From positions 1 to 34,388 of the forward strand of contig MHBW01000009.1 in assembly GCA_001816385.1 (NCBI GenBank): a stretch of 34,388 bases of DNA, in the 5' to 3' direction. The notes under the pieces are model-generated. The model was not told where the DNA came from, did not search any database, and saw only the letters and a list, made by a program, of their open reading frames with translations. Both the position numbers and the translations under genes were made by a program. Origin of the DNA: Candidatus Blackburnbacteria bacterium RIFCSPHIGHO2_01_FULL_43_15b (GTDB taxonomy: Bacteria > Patescibacteriota > Microgenomatia > UBA8517 > UBA10165). Below, piece after piece: positions 15,072-24,400 of the stretch; the stretch's first letter is position 1, and every line of letters begins with the position of its first letter.

Positions 15072-18000
15072 TTACAAACGTCGGCTTACTCTTTTGGCGA
15101 GGCGGGAATAAAAGCCAAAGGCTGATATGGTTGACAAAATCATTGCCGCTAAAGTTATCTGCAAGACCCGATTCTCTGGGCTTTTGGAAGAAGCAGAGAC
15201 AGGAGCAAGTTCGTTCGCTGCCGAACCCAACACACCTTCAGTAAATCCTGAAGCAGGCTGCCTAATTACACTTCCGCCAACTGTTGCAGACAGCTCATTG
15301 GAGAATTCCCCTGGCATGCAGTTATTTCCAGCTCTGACTTTAAAATAATAAGTAGTTCCGCCGGATAAGCCATTAACTACATATGAGGTTGTGTCAGGTC
15401 CACCTACATTAGGATTACCAAATTGGGGGTTGTTAGAAGAAGTTCCATAAGCTACTAAGTAATAAGCAACAGGATTTTGAGCTTTACTCCAAGTTAAAGT
15501 GACCTGGTTAGGGCCGGTAACCGTTGCTGAAAGCAAGGCTGGAGCACTGCCTGGTTTACTATCAGTACAAACAGGAGCAGAAGCGTTAGAAGGCGTGGAG
15601 GAACCGTTGCTTGAGAAAGAGTTAAAGGAATTAGAACTGGATGAAGTTGTATTAGTGTTAGTAGCAGTATTAGATGTGTTTGCGGGTGTATTACTACTAT
15701 TATTGTTATCTGTTGGGGAAGCATTGCCAGTTGTTCCCCCAGCACTAGCTACAGTTTTGGCAGCTATATAAACTGAGGCTTTTGTGGCCTGAAATGAACA
15801 TATACTATTTACCACCGCACAAGTACCAGGAGCCACAATCCCCTCACTGGTCCAATTACCAGTACCTGTTTCTGAACGCAAAACATCCAAAGTCTGGCCA
15901 TTTAAATCAGCACCAACAAATATATCTAATGTAATAGGATTGCTGAACAACAACCCCTGGTTAGGAATCCCCCACTGCAGCTTGCCATTAACCACCACCC
16001 CAATATTTATTCCTGTTAAGGAATCTATAGGAGGCACTGCTGCTGTTAAGGCAGTAATATCAATGTCTTCACCATTGGTTTTGGTAATCTCTGTCCCATC
16101 CGGTACAGTCACAGAATGTACTCCCTTGCCATCTTCCACTGAAACAACAGAGGTTCCCTGGGAAACAACTTTAGGTGTAATAGTTTGCCCGTTTGTGGAA
16201 GTAAACTTGCCTTGTCCAAAAACAGAGAAAATCCTTGGAGCAACTGTTATATTTGCTAAAACAGACAGACTGTTAGCCGGCCTAAAATTAAATGAACGGA
16301 GAAATACCTGGTGTGAAGGATGCGAAGTGTAAGTTTGATTTTGGTCAACAAAAGGCGAAGTCTGGTTAGTATGTTCATGTATATCATCCAAGGTGCCTAA
16401 CACACCATCTGGGCCAGGCTGGTTTGTTGCTCTGGTTAAGACCATAAAATTAGACTGGCTAAGCGGGTTAAAAAGCGGGTCATCCTGAGCAAGCGGGATA
16501 AATACTGTACCGCTGCCGCCTTTGTTGACTAAATCCAACCCATGATCAAAAAACTGTCCAAACAAGGTAAAGTAAGAATTAAAAGGCGCAGACAAGCCTA
16601 AATCCGGGGCAACATTAGGGATAAATAATGTATTAGTATCAGAATTTGGCAGAGTCAATCCGCCGGCAGCTAAAGCAGCAGGGTTATTAGCAGTCTGGTC
16701 AACAATCAGATTACTGATTAATCTTGGCTGTGAATCAAACACAAAACCTTTGGTTTGAGAATAAGAGGTTGGCTGACCGGATTTATTTTCTGCTTCCCTA
16801 AAAATTGGAGTGGTAAGGCGGGGGAACAAACGGTCTGCTGCGCCAAAACCTGATCGGCCTATGCCAATGTTATTAAATGAACCGTCAACTGTCCGCAAAC
16901 CCCAGGGTAAAACATCTTTGGGAATCAGGCTGGAAAAAGGCTTGCCGTTTGCATGTGCTTCAGAAATCTTAATTTGATCCAGTATAAAATCTAAATCAGA
17001 CTTGATAAGAGACAGTCCTCCCTGAACAGGCAGTCCTTGAGAAAACGTAAATGTGTTTGCAACAAGCACAGGAGCAGCCACTTTATTTGACGCAGCTAAA
17101 TCCACAGTCTGGTCAGCAAACTGCAAGCGTTCAACATTGCACAGGGTGTCTGTATCATCACTACTTCTGCCTCCTCCTCCATCTGCTCTCCTGTTATCTG
17201 TCACTGTAATCCTGCCTAAAGCATCTGGTTGGCTAATAGTGTAATCAGACAAATTACCTGAAAACACAACTGTATCAATATCATCTGCTGTTTGGGATGT
17301 TAATATTTCACGGATAATTTTTATTTGTCCAGGATTGATCTTACCCTCAAACATGGCAGCTTGAAGCTCGGTCATGCTGTCAGCACTAATATCCCCCACA
17401 CTTAAACGCACATTAAGCCAGGCATCACCGTCTATCAAATCATCACCGCCCCTGCCTTCAATAATATCACTACCTCCCCCGCCTAAAATGATGTTGCCTG
17501 AAGAAAAAGATGTCACCCCATCTCCCAACAGGCTTTGCAAACCATTAATCAAGGCAATTTGGGCAGGGTTATTTAAAGCATGGTTTAAACCAACGCTGGT
17601 GCGGTTATCGCCTCTTAAAATATCATCAAGGCTGCCTCCGGACAAGCCTTCCACCAAATCAAACCGGTCACGCAAATCATTTACTGTTGGCGGCAGCAAG
17701 CCTGTGATAAACATATCAGCATTGGCAGGCTGTGGGTCATTTTTATATATCACCCAGTCAAAACCTAACATTCCCTCATTACGTTCAATTCCCGAATCAG
17801 CCAGCATAATATCATCACCGGATTCTGCATCATAATCATCATTGCCCCCGCCTCCTATGATCACATCATTGCCAATGGTGGGTGAGCTTTGGAAAGGATC
17901 GCCATTATCACCCTGAAGCAAATCAGCCTGGTTGCCTCCTTCTATCCAATCATCCCCTTCATTGCCAAACACTGTATCAGCCCCGTCCCCTGCTATAATA

Positions 18001-21000
18001 AAATCATTGCCAGCCCCTCCAAAAGTCTCTTTTGAATCCCTACCTGCCACCACAAAATCACTGCCATCCCCTCCTAAAATCAAATCAACACCCGCTCCTC
18101 CGTTGATCACATCATTACCTTCACCACCCTTGATATTATCATCGCCAAAAATATCAGTTAAAATATCATCACCTGCTCCGCCTAAAATTGCATCATTGCC
18201 TGCCCCACCTTCCAGCCTATCATTGCCCTCATCACCCCAAAGAGTATCATCGCCTTCGCTTGAATGCATCCTATCATTGCCCGCAGTGCCTCCCATCACA
18301 ATATGCTCCACCCCTGTGTAGCGGATAGTACCATCAGGCATAAGGATTGTGTCAGGAGGCAACGTTGACAAATCCAAAGGATTAATATCGCTAGCTTCAA
18401 TATTAAAGGCAGGATGCGAGAAAATGTCATGGGGCGGGTGTTTAACTCCGCTGGTGTTACGCATCAAAAGTTCCGCGAATGAGTTTTGTTCAAGTTGGGT
18501 TAAAAAGTTTAAGCCGGCATTTCTGGATAAATAATAAAGCCTGTCCCCGTCCTGCAGTTTTTCCATCTGCGTTTCAAATACAAAGTTAAAGCTGGGTCCA
18601 AGCAAACCACCAAAAGGCATTTGTTTTTCAGCCAGGCCTCCGATCCAAAAATCAATAGCATCCACTCCTGTGGTAGTCAATCCTCCGACAGTATTTACCC
18701 AATTGCCTGTGCTGTTTAGAAAACCGGTCCTGTCTTCTGGAGCACCTTCTCCTCCATTAACTAACAAAGCAGCAGCAGCCCGTTTTTCTTGTAAGCCGGC
18801 TGCATTTAAAACAGCAGGATGAGTACCATAAGCTGCGATAAAATTAACAAGCGACTCCGGGTGTTTAATGCTTAAACCAAAATCTGTCCAACTGAGGTAA
18901 GGCTTTAAAGCAGAATCACCGCCTGTGGATACAAAAAACTGCTTTCTGGCTGCATTAAGCGGAGGAATGCCTGTATCACGTCCCCTGGCCAAATTAATGG
19001 TAGCCAAATCCAAAGGTAAACCCAATAAGTTATTCCGCAAAGACTCTGTGACAAACTCATCAATCTCACTTCCAACTTGTTTAACCATACCAGCTGCAAT
19101 GGCGCCTGCTGCTATGTTTGGAGTAGCTCCGCTTGCTACAAATTCTAAAGGGTTTAAAAAAGCCTGGATCAAACCAATATCATTGGTTGTTCCATCAGCA
19201 TTAGTCCTTCCGATAATGTCTGTTAACATAGTATGGCCAAAACGGTAAACAGTGTGGGCAAATTCAGCCATGATGGCTGGATCAATGCTATCGTCATAGC
19301 CTGAAAATATATTGACTTGCGGTTGAACTTTGCGGGCAAATTCCTCAAATACCAAATGCTGGTATTGCATTTCAGTGCCGAATTTGGCTACCTGAAACAA
19401 ACGTTCCCCATTCCAGGAAAGCAAGGCTATCTTTGAAGGAGTGTCAGGAAATGTTAGAAGCTCTGTGCCAGGCATTAACCACTGGTTTAAGAAAACCAGA
19501 TCACCTGTGTCCAAAATCACCTTCTTATCATATTCAACTAACCTGTTATGCTCTGAATGGAAAATATGGTGGACAGAAGTTAAACCTATGTTCTCATTAA
19601 CCCGGCCATCCCCTGCTATAAAGTGGGCATCTAACAGCTCATTGTCGTATGTGCCTGGTTCTGACAAGCCTATCACATTATCTGAATCAGCTTTAAGGGA
19701 CACACCTCTTGTGTTAACAGGATTAGCATTGTGGCTGATATCTGCCAAAAACGGGTGGTGGGTCCGGACTGCTTTTGAAGCGTCAACAGGAGAGGCTGGA
19801 TTACCTTCCAGCAGACCATCTGCAATCACCAATTGGGGAAAACCATTGGGGCCTTTGATAAAGTTGCCATACGCATCAGTTGCCAAAAGAGGCAAATCAA
19901 GCGCATCCATGTCATCTAATAATATACCTAAAAAGTCCCTGGCTTGGGCTTTGACCATTCCCCAGGTAGCCATTCCGCCAATGAAAATATCATCTGCTGT
20001 GCCTAAAATATCATCAGGTCCTAAGTTCCGGTTCTCAATCAAATGCCCGGTGGTAACCGGAGTATTAACACCATCAGAAACCAGAATATCAAAGTTTGTT
20101 GTACCCAATACTTGCGGCAGCCAGGAAAAAACTCCTGTCTTAGGATCAATTGTTGCACCTACCGGAGCATTAGGGCCTAAAGAAAAAATTAAGGGATCTC
20201 CATCTGGATCAGTGGCTATCACTTTAAAGGAGACTGGTGCGCCAACAGTGATGGTTTGCTGTTGTATGGGTTCAACCACTGGAGGAGAGTTTTTGGAAGC
20301 TGACCCCGTACCGTCTGGTGCTGGAGCTGGAGGTGTTGGAGGTTGAGGTGCAGGTAACTCTGGTGCAGGAGGTTCTGGGGCTGGGGCAGGAGGCGGAGGC
20401 ACCGGGGCAGGTGGTGCTACCACATTCACAGTCCTGATAGCAGGAACAGAAGTATTACCTGCGCTATCAGTAGCTTTGTAAATCACAGAATATCCTCCTA
20501 AAACAGCAGTATTCACTGCATTGGTTGTCTCAACAGAAACAGCACCGTCAATATTATCTTGGGCGGTAGCGCCAGCATCTATATAAGTAGAGCCTAAAAA
20601 GACTGTTACAGGATTGTCACCCAAAATAGTAATCACAGGGGCAGTAGTATCTGCAGGAGGTGTTGGAGGTTGAGGTGCAGGAGGTTCTGGGGCTGGGGCA
20701 GGAGGCGGGGGCACAGGTTCATTGCTGCCAGCAGAGACAAATAATGGTGTTTCTATCCTGGTCTGAGTTGTTCCGGTTGAACCATCTTCAAAAACTGTCA
20801 TGATTTTCCCGCCATTGCAGCCAGATTTACAATGGTCAAGAAGCTGCACTACCAAATATGCATTATTAAGTTCAAATTGGCTCAAGGCAGATGTAGAAAA
20901 ATTAAGCTGCTCATCACTTGATGTCCACCAGTCAGGCCCTTCCACATCAAAAAGAAAAGTAGCCTGATCTAAACTGGTATTGCTGGGACTTGAGTAAATA

Positions 21001-21419
21001 TTAAAATGGGGAACTGAAACCTCACCTTTGATATTGTCATTTTTATGGACTATAAATCTCCAACTGCCTGATTGGAATGCTCCGTTAAGCGGTGTATCAG
21101 AAATCCAGGATGCTGAGTCTGCTGGCGGATTATGAGCTGGTTCAGTAGTAAAAATATGCTGGGGATTGGTTGTTCCTGGATGAAAATGCCGGAATGTTGG
21201 AGAGTCAGTGCTGGCAATAGAAGTAACCTGAGAGTTCCCTGCTAATGGAGGAGTTGTGCTTAAAATATGGCTATCAGCCAGTTGAGCGCTTTGATTTCGA
21301 AAATAAAACGTTTTATTTTCACCAGTTGGAGCAGCCAAAGCAATCTGTGCCAAAGTTAAAAATCCATTCGAAAAAACAATAACTAAAATCAAAAATACTG
21401 ATAAGACTTTGCTACCCAT
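15072..21419 (-). CDS. Giant surface heme peroxidase/RTX protein with permuted peroxidase
   Basis: The 2,115-aa protein has a signal peptide (residues 1-30, ending ALAAPTG), an unassigned beta-rich region, DUF5011 (about 255-335), Pro-rich linkers, and a cadherin/He_PIG-like domain (about 377-455). An animal-type heme peroxidase body follows (about 454-990) with GDGRVNENIGL (R606, E609) and the proximal RFGHTML (H729). RTX calcium repeats (GGAGNDAILGGAGDD type) span about 1037-1330. Residues about 1470-1710 then hold the segment normally found at the peroxidase N-terminus, including FGQFFDHGLDL with distal H1626. A beta-rich region, a Thr/Asn/Ser linker, FN3 (about 1945-2040) and a C-terminal membrane helix with an Arg/Lys tail close it. 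Such enzymes oxidise substrates with hydrogen peroxide at the cell surface. Its ATG overlaps the previous stop by 8 nt. Confidence 0.88.
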   Translation of the reverse strand: MGSKVLSVFLILVIVFSNGFLTLAQIALAAPTGENKTFYFRNQSAQLADSHILSTTPPLAGNSQVTSIASTDSPTFRHFHPGTTNPQHIFTTEPAHNPPADSASWISDTPLNGAFQSGSWRFIVHKNDNIKGEVSVPHFNIYSSPSNTSLDQATFLFDVEGPDWWTSSDEQLNFSTSALSQFELNNAYLVVQLLDHCKSGCNGGKIMTVFEDGSTGTTQTRIETPLFVSAGSNEPVPPPPAPAPEPPAPQPPTPPADTTAPVITILGDNPVTVFLGSTYIDAGATAQDNIDGAVSVETTNAVNTAVLGGYSVIYKATDSAGNTSVPAIRTVNVVAPPAPVPPPPAPAPEPPAPELPAPQPPTPPAPAPDGTGSASKNSPPVVEPIQQQTITVGAPVSFKVIATDPDGDPLIFSLGPNAPVGATIDPKTGVFSWLPQVLGTTNFDILVSDGVNTPVTTGHLIENRNLGPDDILGTADDIFIGGMATWGMVKAQARDFLGILLDDMDALDLPLLATDAYGNFIKGPNGFPQLVIADGLLEGNPASPVDASKAVRTHHPFLADISHNANPVNTRGVSLKADSDNVIGLSEPGTYDNELLDAHFIAGDGRVNENIGLTSVHHIFHSEHNRLVEYDKKVILDTGDLVFLNQWLMPGTELLTFPDTPSKIALLSWNGERLFQVAKFGTEMQYQHLVFEEFARKVQPQVNIFSGYDDSIDPAIMAEFAHTVYRFGHTMLTDIIGRTNADGTTNDIGLIQAFLNPLEFVASGATPNIAAGAIAAGMVKQVGSEIDEFVTESLRNNLLGLPLDLATINLARGRDTGIPPLNAARKQFFVSTGGDSALKPYLSWTDFGLSIKHPESLVNFIAAYGTHPAVLNAAGLQEKRAAAALLVNGGEGAPEDRTGFLNSTGNWVNTVGGLTTTGVDAIDFWIGGLAEKQMPFGGLLGPSFNFVFETQMEKLQDGDRLYYLSRNAGLNFLTQLEQNSFAELLMRNTSGVKHPPHDIFSHPAFNIEASDINPLDLSTLPPDTILMPDGTIRYTGVEHIVMGGTAGNDRMHSSEGDDTLWGDEGNDRLEGGAGNDAILGGAGDDILTDIFGDDNIKGGEGNDVINGGAGVDLILGGDGSDFVVAGRDSKETFGGAGNDFIIAGDGADTVFGNEGDDWIEGGNQADLLQGDNGDPFQSSPTIGNDVIIGGGGNDDYDAESGDDIMLADSGIERNEGMLGFDWVIYKNDPQPANADMFITGLLPPTVNDLRDRFDLVEGLSGGSLDDILRGDNRTSVGLNHALNNPAQIALINGLQSLLGDGVTSFSSGNIILGGGGSDIIEGRGGDDLIDGDAWLNVRLSVGDISADSMTELQAAMFEGKINPGQIKIIREILTSQTADDIDTVVFSGNLSDYTISQPDALGRITVTDNRRADGGGGRSSDDTDTLCNVERLQFADQTVDLAASNKVAAPVLVANTFTFSQGLPVQGGLSLIKSDLDFILDQIKISEAHANGKPFSSLIPKDVLPWGLRTVDGSFNNIGIGRSGFGAADRLFPRLTTPIFREAENKSGQPTSYSQTKGFVFDSQPRLISNLIVDQTANNPAALAAGGLTLPNSDTNTLFIPNVAPDLGLSAPFNSYFTLFGQFFDHGLDLVNKGGSGTVFIPLAQDDPLFNPLSQSNFMVLTRATNQPGPDGVLGTLDDIHEHTNQTSPFVDQNQTYTSHPSHQVFLRSFNFRPANSLSVLANITVAPRIFSVFGQGKFTSTNGQTITPKVVSQGTSVVSVEDGKGVHSVTVPDGTEITKTNGEDIDITALTAAVPPIDSLTGINIGVVVNGKLQWGIPNQGLLFSNPITLDIFVGADLNGQTLDVLRSETGTGNWTSEGIVAPGTCAVVNSICSFQATKASVYIAAKTVASAGGTTGNASPTDNNNSSNTPANTSNTATNTNTTSSSSNSFNSFSSNGSSTPSNASAPVCTDSKPGSAPALLSATVTGPNQVTLTWSKAQNPVAYYLVAYGTSSNNPQFGNPNVGGPDTTSYVVNGLSGGTTYYFKVRAGNNCMPGEFSNELSATVGGSVIRQPASGFTEGVLGSAANELAPVSASSKSPENRVLQITLAAMILSTISAFGFYSRLAKRVSRRL
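17410..18310 (-). repeat. RTX hemolysin-type calcium-binding repeat region
   Basis: This part of the peroxidase gene encodes roughly 300 residues dominated by nonapeptides of GGxGxDxxx type (GDEGNDRLEGGAGNDAIL, GGEGNDVINGGAGVDLI). RTX repeats fold into calcium-filled beta-rolls outside the cell. The later part is more degenerate, with inserts between repeat blocks. Boundaries are approximate. Confidence 0.85.
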
Positions 21420-24400
21420 TTAACCTTTTCTTGTAGAAGAACTTAAAATAAACAACACCCAAAGCTGCTAAAGCTGCCAACATTAGCTGTATTGCCCAGG
21501 TTCCTTTGCTCTTTGAAGCAAGTCCATTTACGTTGGCACCTAAGACTCCAGACTCGTTAGTCTTCGTTTCTTCTTCAGTCTGAGCACCCAATAACCCCCG
21601 GGTAAATCCTATTGCAGGACTATTTATTGTTCCTCCGTCCGGTGCGGCAGACAGTTCATTTGAATATTCACTGCCATTGCAGCCATTGCTTGCCCTGACT
21701 TTGAAGTAATAAGTTGTTCCGCCAGACAAACCGCCAACTACATATGAGGTAGTACCCTTCCCCCCAACATTAGTATTTCCATAAATAGGATTGCCTGCCA
21801 ACAAGCCATAAACTATGGAATAATGGGAAACAGGATCAGATGCTTTTGACCAGGTTAATGTCACCTGGTTAGGACCGCTGGTGACTGCAGAAAGCAAGAT
21901 AGGAGCACTGCCTGGTTTGGAATCAGAACAAACAGGAGCAGAAGGGTTGTTAGAAGTATTGTTTGAGGAAGAGTTAGAGAGATTAGAATTGGATGAAGTT
22001 GTATTAGTGTTAGTGGCTGTATTAGATGAGTTTGCTACTACAATAGCTGGTGTTGGGGTTGGGGTGGAAGCAGGGGGAATTTCCTGTAAATTGGCAAAAG
22101 AAGTTAAATGATATGTGTAGATTTTGGTATCTACTCCATTAGAAATTGCGCATTCCCCAGGAAAAACTGGCTTAAGCGGACTGTCAAAAGTGCCCAAGCA
22201 ATTTGCCATCTTAACCCAAGTGTCAGAGCCTGAGGGTTTATATCCGACAGGACCATTGACGCCTGATAAAAGGATGGTGACTGGTTGGTCAAAAAGCAGG
22301 ATTCCTTCCGGATAACCGACCTCAATTGCAAAATTACCGAGTTTGAACCCGCTAGGCGCAGTACCGGTATTTGTAACAGTAGAAGGAGGATTGACCTTGC
22401 CGTTCCAGCTACTTTCTCCTAATACTGTTGTTCCACTTACTATAGATAACTTAACAGTTGACAGGTTTTTATTGAATAAGGTAATTAATGAACCGCTGGG
22501 GCCGGAGTTTAACCTGACTGCCTTACTTACCATAACCAATTTATCACCAATAATTTGAGGTAAGGTTAGATTTTGATTCACCAGATCACCATTAGAAAAT
22601 ATACTTAGCAGTTTTGGCAAACCAGCAATAGTGATTACACCATCTGTTGTGGCTACGCTTAAATTACCGGCCAAGTCCAAAGCAGCGCCGCTGTCCAGCT
22701 CCAACAAGCTATCCACGTCAGCCTGGCCTAGCCTAATATCAACAACAGTTCCACCTAAATTTGTGGTATCTGCAGGAGGATTTGACCCAACCACATTAAC
22801 AGTTCTTTGGGCAATAGCAGTATTACCTGCTCTATCAGAAACAGTATAGGTGATGGTTTTTGCACCCAGTATAGAGGTATCAACTGGTAAACCAGTCACT
22901 TGAATACTGGCAGTTAAATTTCCATCAAAGTCATCTAAAGCAGTTGCCCCTGCATCTTGATAAACTCCCCCTTGTATGACCACAACAGGGTTGTCACCAC
23001 TTAAAGTAATAATTGGAGACTGGAAATCTGCCAATCTTCCACTAACAGTAAACAGCTCAGTAAAGGCTTTAATTCCACCAGGACCAGTAATTTCAAAGAA
23101 GTTTTGGCCAACAGGGCTGCCTTTGATGGCATGATCTACTAAAGGATTACCCACATATCTTCTGTTAGGATTGCCAGAATTAGTAAGTTGAGGATCAGTC
23201 AAAGCAGGATCGCTACTGAATGTATCCCAAGTTAGGAATGGTCCAATCTGGCTTTGTAGGGCTAAGCTGAAATTATTGGGATTGCAAACAAAGCAGCCAA
23301 AATCTGGTTCTCCCCCGCCAATGCCAGCATTACGGATTTCCGGGCCTGGGCCAACTGCATCCACCACAAACGTTTCAGTGCCAAAAGGATGTTTAACAGT
23401 GTAAGTGCCAGGAGTTGGCACATCAATTCTAAACCTGACCCTGCCAAAAGCAGACTGCTCCCCATCCACTGCAAACTCTCCAGCAAAAGCGGCTTCCATA
23501 GCATTCACCACCAAAGCATTAATGCCATCTTGATTAACAGCTGCCTCAGCCGACCACCAGAAAGCTTCGGCATTAAAACCAATCTGCTGTGAGAAAGGGT
23601 TAGCTGGATCAACTGGGTCAGAGATACTAAAACCATCAGATGCTTCCATTAAGTCCAATGCCAAACCATTAGAATCTTTGTACCAGGATGGAAAACCTGT
23701 GTTTGGATTAACCGGGCCTGTTTCAGAAAGGCCGGCAGGCAAACTCTCTGCCACCTTAACAATTCTTTTGGCAATAGCAGGATTACCAGCTTGATCAACT
23801 ACTTCATAAGTAATAGTAAAAGTAGCTGCAATTGAAGTATCAACAGGCAATCCTGTGGTAACAATACTTCCGGTAATATCTCCGTCAACATCATCTAAAG
23901 CTGTAGCACCGCTATCTGCGTAAAGAGCGCCTGTAAAGATATTGACAGGATTTGACCCCAGTATGGTAATTACAGGAGCAGTGGTATCTGCTACCACCTT
24001 AATTATCCTTATTGCTGGAGTTGCTGCATTACCTGCTGCGTCTGACACATTATAAGTAACTGTAAATGTGCCAACCGCAGAGGTATTGACAGGTAGACCA
24101 GTGGTGGCAATACTCCCGGAAATATTCCCGTCAACATTATCTAAGGCTGTTGCTCCACTGTCAGTATAAGGTGTGCCAACAGTGACAAAGGCTAGATTGT
24201 CTCCAAGAACTGTGATAACAGGAGCAGTAGTGTCTAAAACCGGCGTTTCAACTACATTGACTGTTCTGGTTGCTTGAGATGTGCGTCCTGCGCTGTCAGT
24301 TACAGTATAAGTCACTGTTTTTGCTCCAGGAGTTGAAGTATCAACAGGCAAACCGCTAACTTCAAGGCTTCCGGTTAAATTACCGCCCAGGTCATCAATT

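Noticed and set aside
17410-18310. CRISPR-like or tandem DNA repeat array
   Set aside because: The periodicity comes from RTX nonapeptides in one reading frame; the DNA units vary and there are no spacers.
19441-20346. 301-aa plus-strand ORF
   Set aside because: It is a shadow of the minus-strand peroxidase gene, has low-complexity composition and no recognisable domain, and lies in the region coding conserved peroxidase motifs on the other strand.
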